From Eutrigla gurnardus (Eukaryota; Chordata; Actinopteri; Perciformes; Triglidae), in NCBI GenBank assembly GCA_963514095.1, contig OY741275.1, forward strand, positions 28,250,148-28,314,147: 64,000 nt of DNA, written 5' to 3'. Under the pieces are notes generated by a model. The model was not told where the DNA came from. It saw only the letters and a program-made list of their open reading frames with translations, and did not search any database. The position numbers and the translations under genes were made by a program. Positions 40,401 to 53,800 of the stretch are shown here, one piece after another (the first letter of the stretch is position 1; every line of letters starts with the position of its first letter).

Positions 40401-41832
40401 CGCGGCTCACCATTCGTCAAGGCCTCAGACACTGTCGGTAAGGATGCATCATCTTCTGTCAACCTCAGGACATTTTTACAGTTCTATATTCACTTATAGA
40501 AACGCTTTAAATCAAGTACATTACACCAATGTTTACCTGCTCTGACATGTCACAACCTAATAATGGGATTTCTTCTTGTCTCTCAGGGTCTCCGAAGGTC
40601 TTCCTGTGTGGAAGCCTGCAGTCCGGCCTCAGCGTGAAGCGAGGCTGTGAGATCTGCCTGGAAGCCAACATTTCTGGCTCGCCGTACCCTCAGATCACCT
40701 GGTACTGGAACAACCAGGTGATCCGGCCCGAACCGCTCCGCAAGAGGCCCGAGAAACCCCTGAGGAAGAAGGTGGAGAAGAAGGAGGAGGAGAAGAAGGA
40801 AGAGGAGAAGAAGGAAGAGGAGAAGACGGAAGAGGAAAAGAAGGAAGAAGAAGTGAAGGAAGGAGAGGAGAAGAAGGAAGAGGAGAAGAAGGACAAGACA
40901 GCAGAGTCGGAGGTGGAGGACACCGACTACCCAACTATAAATGAACGTCTAGCCATCGACAACCGCCATAGGGGCGTGTCCTCTGTTGTCATCAGGGACT
41001 CGCTCCGTGTTGACCATGGCGTCTATATGGTGAAGGTGGAGAACGACCACGGCATCGCCTCAGCAACCTGCGAGGTCAACGTGCTTGGTGAGAATTATTT
41101 CTGTTATTTTATTTTAGTGCAATTTATTGATTCATTTTAAATCATCATTTCTTTAATATTGTTTTTCTTTTTAAGTTTTGTGTCATTTAGATTTAAATGT
41201 ATAGTTCTGTGTTTAGAAGAAAAAATAATGAAAATAATGAACACAAAAGCTGTATAAATTCATTACTACATTTGTACACATACATCTATGTACTAAAATA
41301 TTAGCTATACACAGAGACAATGACTGAATAATGCATTATTTGTATCAATGAATCAATGTTGGAAGCATAGAAATAGAACCGTAGTAGAACAGACATTGAG
41401 CTGTTTCAGAGGTCATGTGACAAATACAAAAGAAAATGGTGATTGTTGTTAGTTGTCATGGTGACCACTCACATCAGTGGGGCTGTAAAGTGATGTCACA
41501 GCTCACCAGGAAGAGAGAGGACGCAGCTCTGGACACTGATGACTGAGCTGGTTGGCTCGGGCAGCTGTGGCAGTCTGCATGCCGAAGTGTCTTTGGGCAA
41601 GATACCCCGAAGGCCTAGCCATCAGTGTGTGAATGTGTGTGAATGGGTTAGTAAACTGACTGTAGTGTAAAGTGCCTTGAGTAGTTGAAAAGACTAGAAA
41701 AGGTCATTCTCCAGTGAGGTGGAGTCTCTCTCTACCTGTCTGTCTGTCTCTCTCTGCTTACTAACTTTACCACTCCAATGATAGTCACTGCTGAGAACCT
41801 CAGGGAGTCTAGGACTTGATGTTTTACTTATA

Positions 41833-41882
<50 letters not shown>

Positions 41883-44800
41883 TATATATAAGTGGCTGCT
41901 ACAATGGTTTCTATAACAATGATGCACATTAGATGTCCACTGCTCTGCCCGTCCTGCTACATTGATTTGAATAGCAATGTCCCTTCTACTCTGTTTTATT
42001 TCTGTGGTTTCAAAGTTAAAACGGTAAGCTTTAAGGTGACACGATACTTTCTGTCTCTCCTCAGATACTCCAGGGCCTTCAATGAACTTCAGATTTGAGG
42101 AGGTTAGGAAGAACTCTGTGATCTGCAAGTGGGATCCTCCGTTGGACGACGGCGGCAGCGAGATCCTTAACTACACTCTAGAGAAGAAGGACAACTCAAA
42201 GCTGGAGATTGGCTGGAGCTGCGTCACCTCCACACTAAGAGGATGCCGCTACCTGGTGCCCAAACTCATCGAGAAGAAGGAATACATCTTCAGGGTGGTG
42301 GCTGAGAACAAATACGGCGCCGGTCCACACTGCATCTCCAAACCGCTCATCGCCAAGAATCCTTTCGGTATGTTCTGTATTATTGTTCATGCTATCATCC
42401 AATCAGCACGCAGGGCTGTGTTCGTGCACACACAGAGCCCCTCCCCCCTCAGGTTGTTCCACTATCACAGGGGGGAGGCGGAGGGAAGTAGCAACAAGCT
42501 TCCAATTCCTCGGTTAAAAACCGAAACGGGGAGGTCCAAAACAACCAAGGAAAAGAAAACACCGGTGGAAAAGAAGGAAAAAAAGAAAGATTGCGACGAT
42601 GACCGTGATAAAACCAGAGTCCACATCGGACCTGCATTTCAAAGGTGGCATGATCTGAGGGTTTTCAAAGGGCACGGAGTCGAGGGGAAGGAGCTCAGTG
42701 GTCGTGGGGGAGGAGCTCGGTGGTCGTTGGGGAGGAGCTCGGTGGTCGTGGGGGAGGAGCGTGAGAGCTGTAAACATTCAAAATCTGACAGAGTGCCCTC
42801 GATCCGCCGGACTTTCTGACTGTCACTTTAAGATTAATACACAGAGACAAAGTCACAACCAATTGCACTTTTTTTATCTTCATACTAAGAGAAAATGTGA
42901 AATACAAATAGAGTGATGTGTAGAAATAAAACAAAACAAGAAAAAGTTGAGATGTAAAGACGTTTTGTAGGCTACATGTTTTTCTAAACACAAGGTATTT
43001 ATATCAGATATTATTCTGAATAAGCACTAAGTGAAATCAAAGATTTCTGGTGTTAAAAGTCCAAGGAATGTTCATTACATGACACAAACAACAACAATAA
43101 CTAATTTTGTTTCTGCTGTCCCATCGTCCTTCTCAGAAACTCCCGAGGCTCCTGATAAACCAGATATCGATGACATCACAGCTCACAGCATGCTGGTCAC
43201 CTGGACTGAGCCCAACGACAACGGCAGCCCCATCCTGGGCTACTGGGTGGAGCGCAGAGAAATCAACAGCTCACGTTGGACACGTGTCAACAGGTGAGGA
43301 ACCACATAGACAAAACCTCTTTTCTGTCTCAATACATACAATTTTACCAAAAAACACTTCTGTTCTGGTCTTCAGGGACATGGTCGCCAACACTGAGCTG
43401 AACGTTGAAGGTCTGCTGGAGGGGCTGACTTACATATTCCGGGTGGCGGCTGAGAACCAGGCTGGACCCGGAAAGTTCAGCCCCCCCTCTGAACCCAAGA
43501 CAGCCCAGGCCCCAATCTGTACGTAAACTGTCCAGTACTATTCTCATCAATGTTTGCATATCTAGTGGTCTTTAGAAATACTTGTCTAAACTCAGAAAGC
43601 TAGAATCACAAAGTCAGTCTCAGAGGTAGCAAATGTCCCATTTCTGACACTGTAGTACCTCCTGGACCTCCGATTGCCAGAGTAGTGGCGACCACTGATC
43701 ACTCCATTGATGTGGAGTGGGACCCGCCTGTGGACAATGGTGGAGGAGAGATTCTTGGATACCATGTGGATAAGGTCAGATCAATTCAACTCTGATTCCA
43801 GACTTCCTTCCTTCCTGTCTTGATTACAGTTAACACTGACACTTTCTTTGTTCTGTTGTGATCATCAGGCCATGGCTGGTACCAAGGACTGGTCCAGATC
43901 TACAGAGCGCCCATGGAAGTCCCGGGCCTTCACTGTGTATGGAGTCCGTGAGGGAGCCAAGTACCTGGTCAGGGTCATTGGCTGCAATGCAGCCGGAGAG
44001 GGAACACCAGGATTCACAGAGTCCGTGTTTGTGAGGAATCCTGCAGGTCAGCTGATGGAGCAAAAGATGAAGACTGTCACATTCAGTGTTGGTGTAAATC
44101 TCATAGTTAACCTTGGTTGCCCTCCACAGAGCTGCCGCTTATTGAAATGGATCTGTCTATCAAGAGTGGCGTGGTCATCAGAGCTGGAGAGACCCTCCGT
44201 GTACCTGCTACAGTCACAGGTAAACCCTACCCGTGCATTACCTGGACCAAGGATGACAGCAAACCTGACAAAGACCGCGTGGAGATCCTCACTGAAGGCA
44301 ACGACAGCGTTGTTTCTATCAAGAACGTCCAGAGGAAAGACTGCGGCAAATACACAATCTCTGCTTGCAACCCCAGTGGCACCAAAGCTGCTTCTGCCAG
44401 AGTGGAGGTCATGGGTGAGAGGAAGTTCACAATGATAAAACATTTATTAGCAGTTAATCAAGTCTATGAAATTATAATAATGTTTAATCTCCAGATGTCC
44501 CCGGGCCCGTCACGGACCTGAAGCCTGTTGTGGTCACTCGCAAGATGATCTTCCTGAACTGGGATGACCCAGAAGATGATGGAGGCAGTGACCTGACTGG
44601 CTTCATTGTGGAGCGAAGAGACGGCAAGATGCACACATGGAGGCAGCCCGTTGAAACCACCTCATCCAAGTGTGAGTGTGTGGGCATCATGGAGGGACAG
44701 GAATATGTGTTCCGCGTCATTGCCAAGAACAAGTATGGAATGGGACCTCCCGTAGAGCTGGGAGTCATCAAGGCTGTTGACCCACAGGGTGAGTCCGAAA

Positions 44801-47800
44801 ATATCTTGATTTTGACTCAAGACTTCAGTTGTCTTGGTTCCAAAGTGGATTTTTACTGAAGATGAATCATTCCCTTGTTCTTTCTGCAGGCCCACCATCA
44901 TACCCCGAGAAATTCCACTACACCGAGCGTACCAAGAACTCCATAACACTGACCTGGAAGCCCCCTCGTAATGACGGCGGAAGCCCCATCATCGGTTACT
45001 TTGTTGAGAAGAAGAGGCAGGACCAGCAGGCCTTCGAGCCCTGCAACACAGACATCTGCCCTAACATGACCATGACTGTGGAGGGGCTAGAAGAGGACTG
45101 GATGTATGAATTCAGGATCAAGTGTGCTAACCTAATCGGAGTGAGCGAGCCGTCCAGCGCGTTGATGGTAGTCATCCAAGATGACGAAGGTGAGGTCAAA
45201 TGTTAGGAATGGTCCTAAGGGATGCCAATGGTAGACACGAGTGGTTTTCTTTGTGTGCTGATGTGATTTTTCCTTCTCAGTGGCTCCTGAGGTCCACATG
45301 CTGAAGCAATTCAAGGGCGACTCCATTACTGTGAAGAAAGGTGAGCCCATCGAGATCCCTGCCGATATACTGGGTCTCCCCATCCCCAAGATCGAATGGT
45401 CTAAGGATGACGTGGTGATGGAGAAGCCGACTGAGACTCTGCTGATGGAGACGGAGGTGACCGGCAGAATGAATGCAAAGACCACACTGTCCATCCCAGC
45501 AGCCAACAGGCGGGACCGTGGCAGCTACACTGTGTCTGCCTCCAACAACATGGGTTCAGCCAAGCACACCATCTCTGTCATGGTGCTGGGTGAGTTGAAA
45601 TATGCCACAGACTCACTCAGTGGCAGAAAAGACTTCAGGTCTTATTAGAATGTACTAACATTACTTTACTCTCCTCTCAGACCGACCACTTCCACCCAGG
45701 AATGTTGTCGTGTCCAACATCAGGGCAGAGTCTTGCTATCTCCGGTGGGATCCACCACTCGATAACGGTGGCAGTGAGCTGACCAACTACATTGTTGAGA
45801 AGAAAGATGTGGTGGTAGAAGAACCAGAGCTGGAAGAGGGACATGAAGCTCCAGCTGAACCACAATGGCAGATGGTTACCAACAGCATCATTGAAAAGAA
45901 ATATGGGGTATGTCCTGATAATAATAACAATGATAATAATATCAGTGTTGTCTTTTGTTTTTTGAAAACCTATTTTAAGTCTAATGGGGAACACCACGTC
46001 CCTCTCCTGTAGGTGTGGAACTTGGAGACCAACAAGTCCTACCTATTCCAAATCAGAGCCGAAAATCGCTACGGTAAATCTGACCCCTGCGCAACAGAGG
46101 AAATACTGATCACAGACCCATTTGGCCTTCCTGGCCCACCAGAGAAACCAACCATTGCAGAGTACTCCAAGACCTCCATGACCCTGACCTGGGAGCCTCC
46201 CAGAGACAACGGTGGCTCTATGATTATTGGCTACTGGTTGGAGAAGAGGGAGAAAGGTACCACCTACTGGGCCAAAGTCAACAAGACACCAGTCACCAAA
46301 AGAGGCCTAAAAGGCTGGGAATATCAGGTGAGTTGCTGGGTATTTGTTTTTGTGTTGGCACATATTTAAATGAACAACAGATCTGTAGACCTTTAGAATG
46401 GCTCACCACTGACTCGTCGGAAGGTCTATCACAACGATTTAAGAATAGCTTTTACTGGTAATTAACATGGTCTGTTGGAGCCCTGAAAGACGGTAGGTGA
46501 AATAATTTTAAGATCTCAGAGCTTTAAAATGTTTTGTCAAAGCCTTTAGGGCCAACATTTTTTGATGGTCCATTGTAGATCTTCCCAAATGTTTACGGAG
46601 ATCTTTTAGAGATATGTAGATCCATCAAAACATTTAGTCCTTTTTAGACCATACAAATGATCTGTAAAGATCTGAAAAAAGGTCCTACACAGAACTTCAG
46701 GATGGTCTGTCACAGACCAATAAGGTCCTACACGGACCTTAAGGGCAGTCTGTCACTGACCAGGAAGGTCCTATACAGAATTTCAGGATGGTCAGTCACA
46801 GACCAGGAAGGTCCTGAAGGTCCATCCATTGTCCATTCCATCCGCTTATGCTGTATTCAGGGTCACGAGGGGGGGCTGGAGCCGATCCCAGCTATCATTG
46901 GGCAAGGGCAGGGTATACCCTGCACAGGTCGCCAGTCCATCACAGGGCCGACATGTAGAGACAGACAACCATTCACGCTCTCAGTCACACCTACGGCCAA
47001 TTAAGAGTCATCAATTAACCTATCCCCATCCTGCATGTCTTTGGACTGTGGGAGGAAGCCGGAGAAAGAACAATAAGGTCCTACACAGAACTTCAGGACA
47101 TTCTGTCACTGACGAGGAAGATCTTAGGTCTCTACGAGAGCCTGCTAGCCACAAGAATCTGTTGAATCCTTCTTCTGTGACTCCCAGGTGACTCGTCTGA
47201 TCGAAGGAACAGAGTACGAGTTCAGGATTGCTGCCAGCAATTCTGCAGGAATTGGCCCCTTCAGTGGACCGTCCGACGCTGCCTTCGCTGTCGATCCACT
47301 CAGTGAGTAAAAACAGGCTTTGTAAAGCTGGATGATAATTAAGTTCTACAGATAAAAGTAAACACAACTATTATATCATAATAAATCAAAGTACTTTGAT
47401 GAGATCAGTAATCTTGAACAGCCTGGTTCATTTGATGAATTTGATTTCCCCAAATTGGATACCATTTTCACTAACTGCTGCTCTTCACTCCAGCTCCTCC
47501 CAGCATGCCTGCTGCACCTGAGGTAGTTGATAAGACAAAGCACAGTATCACGCTGTCCTGGAAGCCACCGGAGAGGGATGGAGGAAGCCCCATCAAGGGC
47601 TACATCATCCAGATCCAGGATGAAGGTTCATCAGGTTGGGTGAGCATCAACGACCACGACTCCCTCCACCCCACCACTGAGTTTACTATGCCCAGCCTCC
47701 GCGCGCTGAAACGCTACCGCTTCAGGATCATCGCTGTCAACGGCATTGGGGATTCTGACCCCAGCCCCCGAACCAGCGAGATTCTGGTTGAAGACGTCCA

Positions 47801-50800
47801 GCGTATGTCCTATTTTGAAGTCTGGATCAAATAAAGAGATCATAAGCTTTATCTTCCATGTCTCTCTGTCCTTGACTGACATTTGTCCTCTACAGTTGCT
47901 CCTAGCATCTCCATTGACATGATGGTTGAAGACCTGTTGTGCATCCGTGCTGGAGATCCAATCAGGATCCCCGCCACTATCAAGGGTCGCCCTGTTCCCA
48001 AGGTAACCTGGGACTTTGATGGCAAAGCCAAGTCGCACAAGAAGAACAAACTGCACACGCTGCCTGTGGACTCTGAGGTGAGACCCGCAACACATTTACC
48101 AGCCATTCTCCTTTTCATGACACTTCTTTCATTAATATTTGTATTTACTGAAAAACAACCAACATGAAGAAAGGATTTGACCTGATGCACTCGGTCCCCT
48201 GTGGTGAAGCTGTTTATGGAAGATATGTATTTTTCACAATCCATAAACCAACTTTATGTTGACCAAACAGTCTTTTCTACATATTAACAATGAATTCATA
48301 CAAATGTAACCTTCATAAAAAATACCAGCAAGTTGTGTTCAAAAGATCCTGGATCCTGGATCCTGGATCCTTTCTCTTCAGTCTACAATAACATACTATC
48401 GCTGGAAAGTAAACGTTCTGACTTAGCTAATGCACCTAAACACACCTTGCATAAAAACAGCTGTCAATTAGAAATGATTGCTTTCACACTTCACATTCAC
48501 AATGACAGAAATCTGTCTTCTTGTTTTTGTTATTTTGGCACAAACAGCAGATTTTTTTAATGTCTGCAAGTCTTCAGTGAAATGATAATATCTGTTTACT
48601 TACAATATATTCCTGAACTTTTAAATTTTCAATATACAGTATATGATATATGAAAATAATTGGGCTGATTATTGCAGGCATAAGATATTTCAGTTTTTTA
48701 TTTGTAACATTAATTAATTTTATAGAACATTGTCTTCTATAAAGACCAGTTGTTTTGATGTTGTAAAACTGGTTTTGGGTCTTCAGGTTGATTCCACGGA
48801 CACAACGTCCATTGTGACCGTCCCCGTCAGTCTGAGGAGCCACTCCGGACGCTACACCATCACCGCCAAGAATAAGTCTGGACAGAAACACATCAATGTC
48901 AGAGTCAACGTCCTTGGTACGTCTGTTGTCTGTATGCAGTCTGTTGGAGCCAATGTTTATCTCTTTGTGGATCTCTGAATGTAATTGTCTCCCGGCTGCA
49001 GATGTCCCTGGACCCCCGAAGGAGCTGAAGGTCACTGATGTCACCCGGTCCACCATGAGACTGATCTGGAAACTCCCTGACAACGACGGAGGAGAGAGAA
49101 TCAAGAGCTACTTTATCGAGAAGAAATGTGTCACAGACAAGGCCTGGACCAAGGTGAATGTTGCTCACTCTTTTTCTCAATTTATTCCTGCTATTCCTGT
49201 ATTTTCTTCAATTACTTAATTACTTCAATTTATTTATGGATCACACAACTTTATTTGAGTTTTCGAAACAAAAGAAAACATAATAATAATCCACTGGACA
49301 GTCGCAAAGGGACGGTGTTCAGTTGATCGGCCATGATGGTCCAATCAGATCACATTTCCACACATGATAGTTTCCATCAGCACACAGCAGCACAGACTAA
49401 AAGGAACAACCTTAAAATATTTGCAAAACTAACTTATCTGATATTGTGGTTCATTCCGCTCACGCTGCAGTCAAACAGGTTCCATTGACTTGCAGTCTGA
49501 TGAAGAAGGTCAATTATAATCATGATGTGTTCAAATGTAATCTTGTAGGTTTTGGTGAGAAACTTGAATATATCCAGATGTTTTCACAGAAATATAAAAT
49601 AGATATTAGAGATGAAGTATTAATTGTTTAACTACCTGTGTAAAAGCTGCTCTAAGCAGCTTATAATGTAAATCATTAAAGTGAATAATACTTTTTATCA
49701 AAGAAAATAGAATCTTTTTTTTTATGATCCAAATTATTTGGGTTTTTTAATGCATTTCACTATAGATAACAAAAGCGAAGTAGATGGAAAAATGTACAAC
49801 TTTCCACAGTTTACCAACTTCAGGACAGTTTTTTTTTTTTTTAAACTTCTTTTTATTGAGTTTTTACATTATAAAAACAGTTACAAAATCAACCTTGAAA
49901 TATATAAATATCTCCCCACCCCACCCCCCCTCTTGATGTACAATTAAATGCATATAAATAACATCAAAAAATAAAAATAAAAATAAAAATAAATAAAAGT
50001 AGTAAGTAAAGTAAATAAATTAATAGTAATAATTATAATAGCACAGGAATGAATAAGTATAACAGTAATAATACAATAAGTAAATACTAAAATAAAATAC
50101 AGTAAAAAAAAAAAATAATAATAATAATAATAAAAATAAATAATAATAAATGAAATCAAATTGAAACCACTCTTTCTGACAAGGGATACACACTTATGGC
50201 ACTACTCCATACATTACGAATCCGCCCAATCTGTAATTTGGGTAATGTTGTCAAAATATGAGAGAAAAGGCATCCACACTTTTTCAAATTTATTTGCAGC
50301 TCCCCTCAATGTGAATTTGATCTTTTCAAGCTTTAAATAGAACATGATCTCTTTTCAACTTCAGGACAGTTTAAATAAAGTTTCAGAACAGGGGACGGGG
50401 GGGTTCTGTTCTGAGCTACAGTCAGAGACTTGTATGTGATTGATTATCTAATGGATCAGTGATTGTTTATCAGGCGATTTAATAGATCGGGTTATTTGTT
50501 TTCAGGTGAATGCAGCCTGTGCCAGCCAGGCCTATGTCGTGCCAGGCCTGCTGGAGGGTCAGGACTACCTGTTCAGGGTACGAGCGGAGAACAGACTTGG
50601 ATTTGGACCGTTCACCATCACCAGCGACCCGGTCCAGGCCCGAGACCCCATCTGTGAGGACACACCTGCTCTTCCAACCCCATATCACCAAATTAAAACA
50701 TCTGGAAGTGTTCTGACAATAAGACTCCTATTCTTTCTCCTCTTCAGACCCCCCAGACCCCCCCACCAAGGTCAAGGTCAACCTGGTGACAAAGAGCACC

Positions 50801-53800
50801 GTCACGCTGAGCTGGGAGCCTCCCAAAAACAATGGCGGCTCTCCAGTGAAGCATTACATCATTGAGCGTTTGAGCTGGGACACCAGTGGCAAAGAGAAGG
50901 AGACCTGGAAGCAGTGCAACAAGAGAGACGTGGAGGAGCTCAGCTTCGTGGTGGAGGACCTGAAGGAGGTTGGTCTATAATATTTCAACATTCACTCATT
51001 CACACACACTGAGGGTGATTTCTTACTGTGGTGCTTTGTCTGCTATGATATTGTATGCTAACATTTACTGTTAGACCTTAGTGGACCCAATGTATCAGGG
51101 TCCTTAGTGGACCCTGATAAATGTTGAATCAGGGAATTCAAGTTACAAATTAAAATACATATTTTCAATTTGGGGGGCATCAAGTTGCTGTAACCTTACT
51201 TTCTATTGTGGTAGTGTCCATTTTATTTGGTCTATTTTCATTCATTCACTTCTGTATCTGTGTTTAGTAATCATATTGTGCTTTCAAGTTTGAGGAACCC
51301 ACCAAATAATACTTTCCTGCTTGAGAAACACCATTGAATTGTACCCTACTGATACAGATGTTATGATCTGTGGTGTTTATGAATGAACTTTTACCTCATA
51401 GATTGATTGATTGATAACTAAGTTGACTGTGTTGTCGTTGATCTGCAGGGAGGAGAGTATGAGTTTAGAGTAAAAGCCGTGAATGCTGCTGGACCCAGCC
51501 GACCCTCTGCCACCGCTGGACCTCTGATCATCAAGGATCAGACATGTAAGCAGACCATCACTGGCTACTTTTTAAGCTAGGACTGTATATTTTTAGACCA
51601 CTGTGGCTATACGCTTCCAGGACTTTGCACTGGACTCTCTCTTGTTGCTTAGTTGTGTTCCGCACACATTTTCATGAAGCATCTCCTGTGTTTCTGCAGG
51701 TGCTCCAACCATTGAGCTGCGTGAGGCCATGGAGGGTGAGGAGGGCTGTGATGTCAGCATTGTGGCGAAGGTGAGTGGCTGTCCGTTCCCCACGCTTACC
51801 TGGCAGAAAGCCAGCTTGGCCAAACCTGAGGAGAAGGCTGCCATCCACTACGACCAGCACATGAACAAACTGGTGACCCAGGACAAGTGCACGCTGCTGA
51901 TCCAGCAGGCCAGCAGGCATGACAGCGCCCTCTACAGCTTGACAGCCAGCAACAGCCTGGGCACCGCCACCAAGGACATCAAGCTTGCCGTGCTCGGTGA
52001 GAAACACAAACACTCAACATGTCGTCACACTAGATTGTAATAAAAAATGATGCTTTTATGGCTGTAAAGGTTATTTTTCAGCATTAATTCTCTGGTCAAG
52101 ACTTAGCATATAATTTGCTAAAAATAATTTTGGGTGCCATGTCATAGTGCTCCGAAGATATACACTGTTAGCTAATTATTATTCAAAATAACATCATTGG
52201 CCCTTCTCTACTATTGCTAAGGCATGCACCAGAGTAGGGGAAATAATCAGGGAGGTCAGATGACGTCATTATGCATAATAATGAGACAGAATGTGTGTCC
52301 GTTTGTATGGAGAATGTGTATTTTCAGAAAAATGGGAGTTTGGAACAATGCATGTTTGTTTTTAACAGGCAGTCGGACAAATGTTCTCTTGATCCAATGG
52401 GACATTTTTCAGACTATCAGGGTTTCTGAACAAAGGCCTGTTTTGGAGTTAGAGATCAAAATATCAATCTTTGCAGTAGCACGTCCATTGTGTGAAAGTC
52501 CTAGATGCTACCAGAGTTCAGACTCATTTTAGAGTTTAAGCGAATGTTAGCAGCTCAGTCCTGGTCATTATTAAATATTAGGACGTTTATATTCTAGAAA
52601 CTCCAGTTAACTTTGTCAAACACATCAGTTTTTCGAGGAAACAAATATATTAGCAGCTTTTCAAAAAACGTGACTCCCTTCCCTCTGCAGGACCTCCCGG
52701 CCCACCAGTCGGACCGCTTAAGTTCACAGAGGTGTTTGCGGAGAGGATCGGCCTGGCTTGGAACCCTCCCAAAGACGATGGTGGATCCAAGATCACCAAC
52801 TACGTTGTTGAGAAGCGTGAGGAGAACAGGAAATCCTGGGTCCATGTCTCCAACGACCCCAGGGAGTGTGCCTACGTGGTGACCCGGCTGACGGAGAACC
52901 ATGAGTACGAGTTCAGAGTCATGGCCCAGAACAAGTTTGGAGTGGGTCCTCCACTAATCAGCGAACCGGAGAAGGCCAGAAACCTCTTCAGTGAGTTCAG
53001 ATCAGTCTACTTGCCCTGTCAGCTTCAGGTTCATCATTGGAATGCACAAATGTCTCTATTACAGTTCAAGAGTAACCATAGCCCCAAACCACCAATGGTA
53101 CCATGAATGAATCTCTGCTTATAGGAAATTAGACACTAAAGACATGACTGGGTGTGTCTCCCTTTTTTACACCTTCTATAAACATTTTTTTTAATGTCCA
53201 GGCTAAAGGCACTTCGGCCAAACTGGAGTTTAGTTCCTCTTTAAACTGTGGTACTTTATCCACTCAGTAACCTGTGTAAAATAATCTAGATTTAAGTACT
53301 TCTAAATAGTACTTCTAAATATTGCCATTTATTGAGGCATATTTGATCAATACCACATCAGATTATTGATGATGATGAGTGTCCCATCCTCCTGCAGCTG
53401 TCCCGGGTCAGTGTGAGAAGCCAACTGTAACTGATGTCTGTCTGGAGTCAATGACCGTCAACTGGGACGAGCCCAAGTACGACGGAGGCTCCTCCATCAC
53501 TGGCTACTTCGTTGAGAAGAAGGAGACCACTGCCAAACGCTGGGTCCGTGTGGCCCGTGAGCCAATCCGAGCGCTGCCTCTGGGAAACAACTGGCTTGTC
53601 AGCGGCCTGCAGGAGGGCGCCATGTACCAGTTCAGGGTCATCGCTGCGAACGCTGCCGGCTGCGGTCTGCCCAGTGTGCCCTCTGATCCCATACTGTGCA
53701 GAGACCCCATCAGTAAGTGTAGAGGACATGACAGTTAGTGGATCATCAAACATTTAACTCTCAACTTCTCACTTATTAACCCTTTAACTCATTCAAGAAA

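Larger units (their letters stand above)
41365..42003 (+). repeat. Dispersed repeat family A, copy 2 (interrupted)
   Basis: Same orientation as 7351-7734. It is interrupted by a second repeat (about 41562-41700) and by a TA microsatellite (41834-41877). End blocks agtggctgctacaatgg and cccttctactctgt match copy 1. Confidence 0.75.

Noticed and set aside
40690..40934. Minus-strand Ser/Pro-rich frames opposite Ig A4
   Set aside because: Antisense of the Lys-Glu repeat in a coding exon.
50463..50716. Alternative frames over the second part of Fn3 22
   Set aside because: Only the phase-0 frame continues the Fn3 fold (YLFRVRAENRLG); the others are shadows.
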